Assembly: GCA_016706255.1 (NCBI GenBank)
Contig: JADJJZ010000018.1
Coordinates: 1-24,947 of the forward strand
From: Bacteroidota bacterium
GTDB lineage: Bacteria > Bacteroidota > Bacteroidia > Chitinophagales > BACL12
Reading direction: 5' to 3'
DNA length: 24,947 bases
Shown: in pieces, positions 8,859-18,674 of the stretch
Position numbering within the stretch: position 1 is the first letter of the stretch
Layout: each line of letters starts with the position of its first letter
Notes under the pieces: model-generated
Databases searched by the model: none
Told to the model about the DNA's origin: nothing
The model's input: the letters and a program-made list of their open reading frames with translations, nothing else
Program-made: the position numbers and the translations under genes

Positions 8859-10257
8859 CTATTTTAGCGATAAAATCCACTCAGTGATTACCTGCATGGC
8901 ATGTTCATTAAATGATTCTGCATTGGTGGCATATTCCATCGGTGAGCCGCTGTTGGAAGTTTGAAATAAATGGTTGAGATTTTCCAGCGGCACAATTTTA
9001 TAATTTTTGTTTCCGGCAACCTGCAATGCTTTTTCTATTGCGCCGAGATTTTCTTTGTATGGCACTTGTAAATCTGTTGTTCCATTAATTGCCAATACCG
9101 GAATTTTTGTTTTTTCGAGCGCAGGACGTGGGTCGTAACTGATAAAATATTTCATCCACATATTTGCATAAAAATCGATGCTTGATGTTGTGTCGGCAAT
9201 GGTCATTTGAATTTCTTCCAATACATCGGGTGATGTTGCTATGAGAAATTCTTTATTGAGCGCAATAATTTTTTTCGCCATAATTGCTGTATCCGTTTCG
9301 GTTTTTACTACCTGAATAATTTGGTGACGCAATTGATTTAAGGCTTTTACTGCAGGTTCACTATAACCGCCTGCTTTTGCAATTAAATCGCCTTGTAAAT
9401 ACAAAATTGAATCGCCTGCAATGCCCGGCCCAGCTATTAAAACAATAAAATCGACATTTTTATTTTGAGTTGCAGCAAGCGGTGCAATTAATCCGCCTTC
9501 GCTATGTCCGGCAATTCCAATTTCACTGATATTAAGGTCCTTACGCGATTTTAAATAATTGACTGCAGCACTCGCGTCTGTCGCAAAATCTGCACTCGTT
9601 GCCGATTCAAAATTACCTGTCGATTTTGCAATCCCGCGATCATCATAACGCAAAACAATAATACCTTTTCGTGTGAGGTAATCGCTTAATACTAAAAATG
9701 GTTCATGACCGAGCAAGGCTTCGTTTCGGTTTTGCGGACCGCTACCGGTAACCAAAACAACAGCTTTAAAAGGACCATTTCCTTCGGGAATTGTAAGCGT
9801 TCCTGCCAACGTTACGCTATCGGCCATTTTATTTTGAAACGTTACTTCTTCTTCTTTATAAGGATACGGTTTTACAGGAGTTTGTAAACGTTTAGCGGGC
9901 TCAACGGAGTCCACCTTTGCAAGATTTACCGGAAGATTTGAACCACCTTGCATCCATACGCCTGCAATTTCATTTTTTTCGGGATTGTAATTGCCTTTAA
10001 ATCCGCCGTTGATGGCAGGAATCGTGATATCTAAAACATTATTTGTAAACGTAGTTTTTGTTGTCGGAATACCATAAGCGCCCTGGTCGGGACTGTCGAG
10101 CGTTGTAACTAGTGAATCGCCTTGTTCCGACATATTAAAACAATGCGCAGTTCTACACCAACGTTCAGTTTGCTCATCCATTTTCCGGAAATATTTTGGG
10201 AGAAGGCATTTGCTGCAATAAAGTTCAGCAGCAGGCAAAACAGCATCCATTTTTCAT
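8859..10257 (-). CDS. secreted alpha/beta hydrolase (serine esterase type), frameshifted near N terminus
   Basis: About 465 residues. A signal peptide (KWMLFCLLLNFIAANAFSQ) precedes an N-terminal beta domain of about 90 residues (ISGKWMSKLNVGVELRIV ... SPDQGAYGIP ... AGVWMQGG), common in front of Bacteroidota hydrolases. The catalytic domain has the nucleophile elbow GHSEGG (Ser codon at 9503-9501, residue about 251), an oxyanion-region VTGSGPQNR, RYDDRGIAKSTG, the acid in INGTTDLQVP and the His in ENLNHLFQ near the C terminus. The natural start is the ATG at 10257, with one A lost just after it, and one T lost near 10139 joins the signal frame to the main frame. The nearest relatives act on short acyl or peptide esters; the substrate here is unknown. 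It is followed after 160 bases by the membrane-protein gene on the same strand. Confidence 0.85.
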
Positions 10258-10443
10258 AACAACTAATTTCCAACAAAGGTAATAGGATGCTTGGTAGCAA
10301 TGGTATTTTTTCGACGGGCATGGATGTTTATGCGATAAACACGATACAATTTAATACCAACTGATTTAAATATCAGCATACCAATTCACCGTCATGAAAT
10401 TGAAAAAATAAAAATACCTGCTAATAAAAAAACAAACCGGAAA

Positions 10444-11669
10444 TTAACGCATTTCGCTGCTTACTTTTTCTGCAATTGCAGTTCTGCCGGGATATACTTT
10501 TAATGATTCCTGCAAACAATCCATTGCTTTATTAATATCATTTTATTTAATACGTAAGCGATGCGCACTTCATTTTTCCTAATCCCGGGGTAGAATAAAA
10601 TCCGGTTGCGGGAGCAAGCATTACGGTTTCATTATTATAATTAAATGATTCGAGCAACCACTGACAAAATACATCGGCATCATCGATTGGTAATCGTGCT
10701 ATTGCATAAAATGCACCACCGGGGTTGGACATAAACACCATCCATCGCATTTAATCGCTGCACACATAAATTGCGGCGTTCAACATATTCTTTTCCACTT
10801 CGGTAAAATAAGATTCCGGCACATCTAAAAAATGCTTCTGCCAAAACCTGCTCTAATGTTGGTGGCGATAAACGGGCCTGTGCAAATTTCATTGCCGTTT
10901 CCATTACTTTATTATTGCGGGAAATTAATGCTCCGATGCGCGCTCCGCAAGCACTGTAGCGTTTTGAAATGGAATCCATAAGCACCACATTTTCATCTAA
11001 CCCTTCCAAATTCATTACTGAAAAATGTTCATTACCATCGCACACAAATTCGCGGTACACTTCATCGGCAAATAAAAATAAATCGTATTTGAGAATGAGA
11101 TCACGCAATTGTATTAATTCTTCTTTTGTATATAAATATCCGGTGGGGTTATTCGGATTACAAATTAAAATTGCTTTTGTTTTTGGTGTAATTAATTTTT
11201 CGAATTCAGAAACCGGTGGCAATGCAAATCCGTTTTCAATATGCGACGTGATAGGTTTAATTACAATATTTCCTGCTGTAGAAAATCCATTGTAATTAGC
11301 ATAAAGTGGTTCAGGAATAATTATTTCATCACCTGCATCTAAACAACTCATCATACCAAACATAATAGCTTCGGAGCCACCTGTTGTAATCATGATTTGA
11401 TGATGATTAACTTCAATATTTCTGCTTTTATAATATTGAACTAATTTTCTGCGATAAGATTCAAATCCTGCAGAATGCGAATATTCCAACACCTTTAAAT
11501 CTGTATTTCTCACCGCATCCATCATTTGATGTGGCGTTTCAATATCGGGCTGACCAATATTGAGGTGATAAATTTTAATTCCTCTCAATTTTGCTTTTTC
11601 TGCAAATGGCACCAGCTTCCTGATTGGCGAAGCCGGCATGTTATTTCCGCGTGCTGATATTTTTGGCAT
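10444..11669 (-). CDS. PLP-dependent aminotransferase class I/II (aspartate-aminotransferase type), frameshifted
   Basis: About 407 residues, cytoplasmic. Motifs are those of fold-type I aminotransferases: LNIGQPDIETP near the N terminus, TTGGSEAI for phosphate binding, CNPNNPTG (Asn174), FADEVYREF (Asp202, Tyr205) and SISKRYSACGARIGAL, whose Lys236 forms the PLP Schiff base. The last part runs in other frames: SNPGGAFYAIARLPIDDADVFCQWLL from about 10735, then VRIAYVLN with the substrate carboxylate Arg, ending SSEMR and TAA at 10444-10446. Indels are needed near 10740, 10580 and 10545. It transfers an amino group between an amino acid (aspartate or an aromatic one) and 2-oxoglutarate; substrate preference cannot be read. 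The gene starts 16 bases from an octamer repeat array, so its leader and promoter must lie in repeat DNA. Confidence 0.88.
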
Positions 11670-12033
11670 GTTGCAAAGGTAAGGAATGTGCTGATGTGTT
11701 AATGTGCTAATATGCTAATTAAACAGCCGGAGGATGTACCAATGTGCCGATGTAACCAATGGAACAGCCGGATTTGAGCAAAGTGCAAATTCTTAGCTCC
11801 ACAGCTGACATGGGTCGACTCAAATTGCCAACCTACTCCAACCCCCATCAGCTAATCGGCTAATCAGCTAATTTGCTAATTACTTTTGCGAATCCGGCTC
11901 AAATTGCCAACCTACTCCGAACCCCATCAGCTAATCAGCTAATTTGCTAATCAGCTAATTGCCAACCGGGCAAAAAATTCCGTAGGTGCTAACACCTACG
12001 GAATTGTCGCAGAATTTATTCAAGATTTAAATA
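11670..12033. repeat. intergenic repeat region: octamer arrays and a 79-bp tandem repeat
   Basis: No gene. Octamers of the form GCTAATNN or its rotations run at 11686-11719 (four units), 11848-11881 and 11925-11960 (four units each). The phrase ending aacagccgg occurs at 11722-11730 and 11763-11771. A segment starting ctcaaattgccaacctactcc at 11819 recurs at 11898, 79 bases later, and includes the octamer array. The rest is the terminator listed separately. Confidence 0.75.
11972..12005 (-). terminator. intrinsic terminator of the DUF1573 pair
   Basis: A perfect 13-bp stem (11976-11988 with 11993-12005) closes on a 4-base loop. On the minus strand it is followed by a run of T (A-run at 11972-11977). 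It lies 28 bases after the stop of the downstream DUF1573 gene. Confidence 0.85.
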
Positions 12034-12469
12034 TTAATTCCCAAAGATCGACTCCTGAGCGGGAACGCTACCGGTGTCGTCTTTTACCACTGTTCCTTTA
12101 AAGGTTAACTTAACACTAGGGGTTGAGGAATTGGATAACACGGTAATGGATTTTGTAAACCCACCTTCGTTTGCTGCATTATATACAGCAGTAACCCAAC
12201 CTTTTTGTCCCGGTGCTATTGGTTCTTTACTCCAGTCGGTGCTGGTGCAACCGCAGGTTCTTTGCACATCGGTAATAATGAGTGCTTCTTTGCCTGTGTT
12301 TACAAACTCAAAACGCGCGGTAGCAGGCACTGCCTGAGGTATTTTACCAAAATCGTAAGTATCGCTTACCCACCAAATGCAGCAGCATTCGGGTTAGTAT
12401 TTGTTGACGTTTGAGCTGAAACCATTCCGGTTACTGCTACAAAGGCTATGATGGAAAATATTTTTTCAT
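12034..12469 (-). CDS. exported DUF1573 protein, copy 2, frameshifted
   Basis: About 145 residues. The ATG at 12469 gives MKKIFSIIAFVAVTGMVSAQ, a signal peptide, once one A is restored in the A-run after the start. The mature part has a short Asn/Thr-rich linker, DTYDFGKIPQAVPATARFEFVNTGKEALII and the DUF1573 hallmark VQRTCGCTSTDWSKEPIAPGQKG, ending in KGTV and a short tail ESIFGN. A second indel lies near 12370 (AAAFG-WVSDTYD). DUF1573 is an Ig-like beta-sandwich domain with a conserved Cys-Gly-Cys; these proteins are exported and their role is unknown. It is 20 bases downstream of a close paralogue and shares its terminator. Confidence 0.85.
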
Positions 12470-12489
12470 TAGTTAATATTAAAAGCGGA

Positions 12490-12974
12490 TTAATTACCAC
12501 CTGAGTTAAAAATATTGTTTTGTTCAGGAACACCACCTGCTTGTTCTGATTTTTGAACTGTGCCTTTGAAGTATAATTTTACTGAAGGTGTTTTTGAATC
12601 AGACTGAACGGTGATTGCTTTTGTAAAAGGTCCTTCTTTAGCAGCATTAAATTCTGCCATAACAAAACCTTGCTGACCCGGCATAATTGGTTCTTTTGTC
12701 CAGTCAGTAATTGTACAACCACAAGTTTTTTGAACGTTTGATATAATAATAGGAGATTTACCGGTATTGGTAAACATAAATTTGTTTTTACCGGAACTCC
12801 CTGCGGAATGGTTCCGAAATCGTGTGTTTCTTCAACCCACTGGAATTCACCGGCATTTGGATTAATTACAGGAGTTGCTGTTTCTGAGCCTGTTGCTGGT
12901 GAAACAGATGTTTGCGCAAACGAGGCGCTGGCGATCATAATGATCAACGGGAGTGTGTAGAACAATTTTTTCAT
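12490..12974 (-). CDS. exported DUF1573 protein, copy 1, frameshifted
   Basis: About 161 residues. A signal peptide (MKKLFYTLPLIIMIASASFAQ) starts at the ATG at 12974. The mature chain has a 25-residue low-complexity linker (SVSPATGSETATP), then WVEETHDFGTIPQGVPVKT, then after one indel near 12785 MFTNTGKSPIIIS, the DUF1573 signature VQKTCGCTITDW and KGTV, with a tail ending IFNSGGN. By eye about two thirds of the domain positions are identical to the copy at 12034-12469, including both Cys of CGC, so the pair arose by tandem duplication. It is the first gene of the pair and is preceded by a probable promoter and a 13-base palindrome. Confidence 0.87.
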
Positions 12975-13010
12975 AATATAATACAATTTTAGTTGTTATG
13001 CGATTGAATA

Positions 13011-13037
13011 CAAAAGTAACAAATCCTGAAATTCAGG
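13011..13037 (-). promoter_or_regulatory. probable promoter and palindrome upstream of the DUF1573 pair
   Basis: On the minus strand 13018-13011 reads TACTTTTG, a match to the Bacteroidota -7 box TAnnTTTG, 37 bases before the ATG at 12974. A clear TTTG at -33 is missing. A perfect 13-base palindrome (cctgaa-a-ttcagg, 13025-13037) lies just upstream of the -7 box, between the two promoter elements, where a repressor could bind. Function is inferred. Confidence 0.4.
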
Positions 13038-13118
13038 TTTGAACCCGCGATTTTGATACAAGAATTATACCATCTGTGCATTTGTATTACTTTTTTTTCA
13101 AAATACCGCAAAAGCAAA

Positions 13119-13147
13119 TTGTTAGCAGGCATATTTATGTATTTTTG
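13119..13147 (+). promoter_or_regulatory. probable promoter of the E1 gene
   Basis: TTG at 13119-13121 and TATTTTTG at 13140-13147 are separated by 18 bases, fitting the Bacteroidota -33/-7 pattern (TTTG and TAnnTTTG). Transcription would begin about 13152-13155, leaving a leader of roughly 15 bases before the ATG at 13169. Confidence 0.5.
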
Positions 13148-13168
13148 CGCTTACTTAACTGAGGGAAT

Positions 13169-15447
13169 ATGTCGGAATTAACGCAAAATAAAAATGTCAC
13201 ATTCGAGTCGTTCAGGCAGGATGTCATCAACGATTTTAAAATGGCCTGTATCAGCCGTGAGGTAAGCCTTATCGGCCGAAAGGAGGTGCTCACCGGAAAG
13301 GCCAAATTCGGCATTTTCGGCGATGGCAAAGAAGTGGCTCAGCTCGCCATGGCCAAAGTATTCAAACCAGGTGATTTCCGTTCCGGTTATTACCGCGACC
13401 AAACCTTCATGTTTGCCGCAGGAATGGCTACTCCTGAGCAGTTTTTGCTCAATTGTAGCAATTCCGGATACGACTTTAGAGCCAAATTCTGGCGGGCGAC
13501 AAATGAACGGGCACTTTGCTACGCGTTTGCTCGATGATAATGGCAACTGGAAAGATCAGTTTTCGGTGAATGGAAATGAGGTTACGTTTGCCACAATCGG
13601 CGATGCCAGCACATCTGAAGGCATTTTCTGGGAAGCGGTTAATGCAGCCGGGGTTTTAAAAATTCCGATGGCGTTTTTTGTGTGGGATGATGGTTATGGC
13701 ATCTCTGTTCCACAAAAATATCAGACTACAAAACAAAATATTTCTGAGATACTTTCCGGGTTCCAGTTGGATGAGGAAGGCAATGGTATTCGCATTTACG
13801 AAGTAAAGGTTGGGACTACGCAGCGTTGATACAAACGTTCGAAGAAGGAATTTCCCTTTGCCGTCGCGAGCATGTGCCGGTATTTTTCCATGTTACTGAA
13901 GTTACCCAGCCGCAAGGGCATTCCACTTCCGGTTCGCACGAGCGTTATAAAAGCAAGGAGCGCCTCGAGTGGGAAGCTGAATGGGATTGTATCCAAAAAT
14001 GAAATCGTGGATGATTGCTTCGAGCATTGCAACAGATGAACAATTGCAGGGATTTATGGCTGAAGCAAAGGAAACAGCGAAAGGGCAACAAAAATCTGCC
14101 TGGAATCAGCATTTGATGTCTATAAAGGCAGACATGGATGTATTATTTTCACTACTAAGTCAGCTGGAAGCCACAGTAACAATAGTTCCGGAGTAGCCAG
14201 GTATTGCAGTCGTTAAGGTCAGCAATTGACCCTGTGCGCAGAGATTTGATGCATTCTGCCAAAACTGCTTTAGAGCGAAACTGCAGGTGAATCAACACCT
14301 GAACGTGCAGCTTTACAGCAATGGGTTAAACAATATGCCGCTATTAATAATGAACGTTATAATGGTAGTTTATTCAGTAACTCGAATCAGTCTGTTTTAA
14401 AGGCAGCGGTTGTTGCTCCTGTTTATGGATCTGAAGCGCATCTGGTTAATGGTTTCGAGATTATCAATAAGTGTTTTGATGCCCATTTTGCGAAAAACGA
14501 TAAAATTTTCGCTTTTGGCGAAGATTTAGGTAAAATCGGGGATGTGAATCAGGGTTTTGCAGGGTTTGCAGGAAAATATGGTGAAAACCGGATTTTCGAC
14601 GGGGTATTCGCGAAGCTACCATTGTGGGTCAGGAATTGGTATGGCGATGCGTGGTATGCGTCCGGTTGCTGAAATTCAATATTTGGACTATTTATTATAC
14701 GGATTACAGCCAATCAGCGATGATCTGGCTACTACAATACCGCACCAAAGGCGGACAAAAAGCACCGGTTATTATCCGCACCAGAGGTCACCGCCTCGAA
14801 GGAATATGGCATACCGGCTCGCCAATGGGTATGATTTTACATTCTTGTCGCGGGGTGCATTTATGTGTTCCACGCAACATGACACAGGCAGCAGGTATGT
14901 ATAATTTGTTGCTGCAATGTGATGAGCCGGCAATTGTGGTTGAGTGTTTAAACGGCTACAGATTGAAAGAGCCGTTACCTGAAAATATTGACACATTTAC
15001 TGTTCCTTTTGGAGTGCCTGAAATTATTATGGCGGAGAAGATATTACTGTTGTGACTTATGGTTCTACCCTTCGTGTTGTGCAGGATGCCTGTAAATTAT
15101 TGGCTGAAAAGGTGTCAGTGCAGAGATAATTGATGTGCAAACCCTGATGCCATTTGATATACACGGTATTATTCGTGAGTCGGTGAAACGCACAAGTCGC
15201 GTTATTTTTATAGATGAAGATGTTCCGGGTGGGGCTACAGCATATATGATGCAGCAGGTATTTAACGATGATTCACTGTTCCGTTACCTCGATGCTTTCC
15301 CGAAATGTTTAAGTGCGAGAGAACCGTTCAGCATATGCAAGTGATGGTGATTATTTCTGTAAACCCAATGAGGAAGACATTTTTGAGGCAATTTACGGGA
15401 TGATGCATGAGGTAAGTCCTAAAAATTTCCCTTCTATTTATAAATGA
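13169..15447 (+). CDS. fused alpha/beta 2-oxoacid dehydrogenase E1 (2-oxoisovalerate or pyruvate type), frameshifted
   Basis: About 759 residues. The alpha half starts MSELTQNKNVTFESF and has GYYRDQTFMFAAG, the thiamine-diphosphate motif GDASTSEGIFWEAVNAAG (from 13599) and VWDDGYGISVPQKY, then HSTSGSHERYK. The beta half has FAFGEDLGKIGDVNQG (from about 14512), GMAMRGMRPVAEIQYLDYLLYG, RTRGHRLEGIWHTGSP, CLNGYRLKEPLPENID and VIFIDEDVPGGATAYMMQQ, ending EVSPKNFPSIYK with TGA at 15445. A single polypeptide carrying both E1 subunits is usual in Bacteroidota. It decarboxylates a 2-oxo acid and passes the acyl group to lipoyl-E2; branched-chain and pyruvate types are not separable here. E2 and E3 are not in the window. 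Roughly ten indels occur (for example near 13495, 13810, 13985, 14200, 14600, 14740, 15030, 15110, 15320). With such a conserved enzyme these must be mostly sequence errors. Confidence 0.88.
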
Positions 15448-15454
15448 AATGTTA

Positions 15455-15462
15455 TAGTTTTG
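15455..15462 (+). promoter_or_regulatory. possible -7 box of the cold-shock gene
   Basis: TAGTTTTG matches the Bacteroidota -7 consensus TAnnTTTG, 40 bases before the cold-shock ATG at 15503. No good -33 TTTG is visible at the right distance, since that position overlaps the end of the E1 gene. The remaining leader is A/T-rich. Confidence 0.35.
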
Positions 15463-15502
15463 CACCGTTAATCAATTTTTTAATTATTATTTTTTATTTA
15501 AA

Positions 15503-15698
15503 ATGGAAACTGGTAAAATTAAATTTTCAATGCCACTAAAGGTTTTGGTTTTATTGTAAAGGACGGAACTAATGAAGAAATTTTCGTTCATCAATCAGGT
15601 TTGGTTGATAGGTAAAACAAAACGACCTTGTATCATTCGACATCGTTGACGGCCGTAAAGGAAAAAACGCTGTAAATGTTAAAGTGATTGGAGAATAA
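15503..15698 (+). CDS. cold-shock domain protein (CspA family), frameshifted
   Basis: A 65-residue cold-shock protein once two single-base losses are repaired. It reads METGKIKFFNATKGFGFIV, with RNP1 (KGFGFI), then EIFVHQSGL, the RNP2-like motif, then DLVSFDIVDGRKGKNAVNVKVIGE and TAA at 15696. The first loss is a T in the T-run after AAA (about 15524), the second a G near 15613. Full length and both nucleic-acid-binding motifs are kept, so it is a normal single-domain RNA chaperone acting in the cytoplasm. It has its own terminator immediately downstream. Confidence 0.88.
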
Positions 15699-15716
15699 AA
15701 TCCACTGGAAAGAAAT

Positions 15717-15745
15717 AAAAACCCCGGCAATTGTCGGGGTTTTTA
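15717..15745. terminator. bidirectional intrinsic terminator between csp and yebC
   Basis: Arms aaaaccccg and cggggtttt (15717-15726 with 15735-15744) flank a short imperfect inner stem (gcaattgt). An A-run before and a T-run after make it work on both strands. It lies 18 bases after the cold-shock stop and about 75 bases after the end of the convergent yebC gene. Confidence 0.85.
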
Positions 15746-15817
15746 AGGTTAGTAAGTTGAGTATTAAAATTTGTGCAACCTTCACCCTAATTAGGTTTCA
15801 GGTTTTTTTGGGAGAGA

Positions 15818-16532
15818 TTAATTCTCCTGCATATTGTGAAATACATTCACAACATCATCATCTTCTTCCAGTTTTTCAATCAAGTTGTTAACGAGTGTTT
15901 CTGTGTCTGCATTTACTGATGTTTTATTATGTGGAAGGCGCAATAATTCTGCTCCCCATAATTTCCACTTTTAAATCGTCGAGTTTCTTTTGCATGGTGC
16001 CGAAATCGTTAAATGTAACTTCTACATAAACAACACCTTCTTCTTCATAAATATCTTCAGCTCCGGCATCAATCAATTCAAGTTCTAATTCATCTAAATT
16101 GATTTTTGCGGCTTCAATTTTAAAAATTCCTTTGCGGTCGAATAAATAACCTACAGAGCCGCTGGTTCCTAAAGCACCACCACCACGGCTGAATAATAAA
16201 CGCACATTGGCAACGGTGCGGGTTGTATTATCTGTTGCACATTCCACCATCAAAGCAATGCCGCCTGGGCCAATTCCTTCGTAAACTACCTCTTCAAATG
16301 TGCCTTCTTCCTTGCTTGAAGCACGTTTAATGGCAGAATCAACACGGTCTTTAGGCATGGAAACCGATTTGGCATTCTGAATTGCCAGTCGGAGTTTCGG
16401 ATTCGTATCCGGATTCGGTCCGCCATTTTTTACAGCAATTGCGATTTCACGACCAATTCGGGTGAAATTTTTCGCCATTGCATCCCAGCGTTTAAATTTT
16501 TTCTCTTTGCGATATTCGAAGGCACGTCCCAT
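15818..16532 (-). CDS. yebC: YebC/PmpR-family (TACO1-like) protein, one frameshift
   Basis: About 237 residues, the usual length of the family. It starts at the ATG at 16532 (MGRAFEYRKEKKFKRWDAMAKNFTRIGREI), where the Bacteroidota form replaces the usual GHSKW with GRAFEYRK. Other hallmarks are NPKLRLAIQNAKSVSMPKD, YEGIGPGGIALMVECATDN, RTVANVRLLFSRGGGALGTSGSVGYLF and LELELIDAGAED. One extra base in the G-run near 15955 hides the last 45 residues, which resume as AELLRLPHN and end DDVVNVFHNMQEN, TAA at 15818. The family is described both as transcription regulators and as translation factors that relieve ribosome stalling at proline stretches; I cannot decide which applies here. Confidence 0.93.
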
Positions 16533-16603
16533 TGTAATAGTAATTTGAGGATGCAAATTTAATTTGTTCGGGCACAATTGCCAACTATCCTAAAGTTTAG
16601 GGC

Positions 16604-18658
16604 TTAATAAATCACAAATTTGTAGGTAGAAACCTTATCATCAGCGATTAAACGGAAAAAATAGATTCCCGAAGCAATGCCCTCTATATTTAGGGGGTAG
16701 ATGTAACTTCCTGAACCCATTATTCCTTCACTAATCCTGAAAATCACCTGCCCGTTCAAATCAACCATGTCGAATTGAACAGCAGTAAGGATGTTAATCC
16801 AAAAACAACAATGGTAGCATCGCTTGCCGGATTACCTAAAATAATTACGGATTCTGTATATGATGAATCAACCGGTGGAACAATAATTTCGTTGTTTTGT
16901 CCGGGTGAAGGTTCTGATAATTCAATAAATGGTCCGCTGAAAAATTTATCACCAAGATAAATATCTGTATTACCGCGATTAAATAATTCGATATAATCTG
17001 AATATACACCGTCCTCATCTGCAAGTGTTGCAGTATTAATTGCCATAAATTCGTTAATCACCAAATTGGGAGCTGTGAATCCTATGGGTAGATATAAAGA
17101 TGCGCAAGCCGGATAATTTGATGATAAACCATCAACATCTGTTGCAGTAATAAAATAATAAAAATCGGTTTCACCAATTAATATTTCAATATCAATTCCA
17201 TAATTACCATCATTTGCTGCACCATCCTGATGTGTACCATCATCATACATTGGAATTTCCGTAAAGCAAGATTGTCATTACTATAACTAAATGTTACAGT
17301 GTTTATTGAAGCATCATCTTCTACCAAAACATTAAACTGTGCATTTGAATTTGCCTGTAATAACCCCGGCATGTGGGTTGGATATTTTATAATAGGTGGA
17401 ATGGCATTTAACTCCACCTGAGCTAATGTATTATCTGTTCTTGCTATGATAAAATTTTCGATACCATAAGGTGTATGGTCATCAATATCGTTCATATCAA
17501 AACCATTGTAAAAATCATCGTACGTATAACCATAATCGAACGACCTGAAAAGGTCTTCAAATGCAGCAGGTGCAATTAATTCGCGAATGGAATCGATATG
17601 TGGAATAATCACATCGGGCTGCATGGCGTAGGTTGAAATATAATTAATATAATAACTAAATCTGTCGCGATAAGCATCAACCTGCATGAGACGCTCAACA
17701 AGCGGGCGGTCGTCAAAATTCCAGCTATAAATATCGCGTTCCGTCCAGTCGATACCAAACCAGTCGACACCCATTGTATTATCACAATCGTAACTCAAAA
17801 ATTCAATTTTATCTGTAATAGCGTTGTGATATAAATAAAAATTATTTTGATTGGCGCCGTAATTATCCCAATGGCCTGTAGAAATATCTAAAGCATATAT
17901 TTTCAGAAACTGGTCAACGTCAAAAACTTTTTCCAGTTCACACTGTAAATTAGCAATTGGTGTATTATTTAAAATTTCAATAAATTCAATCAAATCACTT
18001 TTGTCGTTTGCAATTTGATTACTTTCTAATTCATAAGTATTATAAGCGGCCTGATTTGTTCCTTGATAATTTAAATTGCTGCCATAATAACATTTGTATA
18101 AATTACCTGAGTCATCACCAAACCGGTCGCGTAAAAATATGTCATCATATTCTTCAGTTAAGGCATATAATCCAAAGTAACTTTCATTAATATAAACACG
18201 AACAAAACTTACTCTTCTGGTTGGCAATCCAAGACTATTATAAATATCGAAATAAATTTTTCACGAGCCATTGTCGGGTCGTTATGATTGCCAATAAGAT
18301 TTAATTTTTTTCGCCCTTCAAATTCCTTCCCGGTTCATAAGTATTAAATGCCACTTAAAATGATTTTTTTGGCAGAACTTAAGGACGTATTACCGCGTAA
18401 ACGAAATCCGACATTTTGTAAGGTATCCTGCACAAGCGGTGAGTCATATACAAACTGAACAGCATATTCGTGTTCATTTTCCAGGTTTTCATACATTTCA
18501 TTGAGTGAATCCGGATCCATTGTGATGTAAATGGAATTCACGAGTGTATCATCAAACAGTATACTGTAAGGTGTAATTTGCGCATTTACAACCTGATAAC
18601 AATAAAACAGTATCCCAAATAGTAAATATTTTCTCAAATCAGGTGTATTTTTAAGCAA
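16604..18658 (-). CDS. secreted CotH-kinase-family protein with lamin-tail domain and T9SS sorting tail, frameshifted
   Basis: About 684 residues. A signal peptide (RKYLLFGILFYCYQVVNAQ) follows a TTG start, either 18658 or, more simply, 18637; no in-frame ATG exists. The CotH domain covers about residues 30-420: VGFRLRGNTSL, RVYINESYFGLYALTEEYDD, GNLYKCYYG, DQFLKIYALDISTGHWDNYG, FLSYDCDNTMGVDW and a long helical part. Then comes a beta segment with a lamin-tail-like motif (NLVINEFMAINTATLADEDGVYSDYIELFN) and a Por sorting tail (ILGNPASDATIVVF ... GQVIF ... SGIYFFRLIADDKVSTYKFVIY, TAA at 16604). Indels lie near 18350-18240, 17250 and 16790. CotH proteins are atypical secreted kinases that phosphorylate surface proteins in spore formers; the role in Bacteroidota is unknown. 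Its start is 16 bases from the divergent GH13 gene. Confidence 0.85.
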
Positions 18659-18674
18659 AATTAACTGATTTGAT

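Noticed and set aside
10969..11295. Plus-strand open frame opposite the aminotransferase
   Set aside because: It is a shadow of conserved PLP-enzyme coding sequence on the other strand.
13169..15447. Programmed frameshifting or recoding in E1
   Set aside because: There are about ten breaks in both directions, at unrelated sites and without a shared slippery motif, while unrelated neighbours show the same pattern. Sequence error explains all of them.
16589..16601. 13-base palindrome between yebC and the CotH gene as a terminator
   Set aside because: It has only 6-bp arms that are mainly A/T, without a T-run after it on the minus strand, so it is too weak to call.
18008..18190. Plus-strand open frame opposite the CotH gene
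   Set aside because: Antisense shadow with no motif; the CotH domain on the minus strand explains the stretch.
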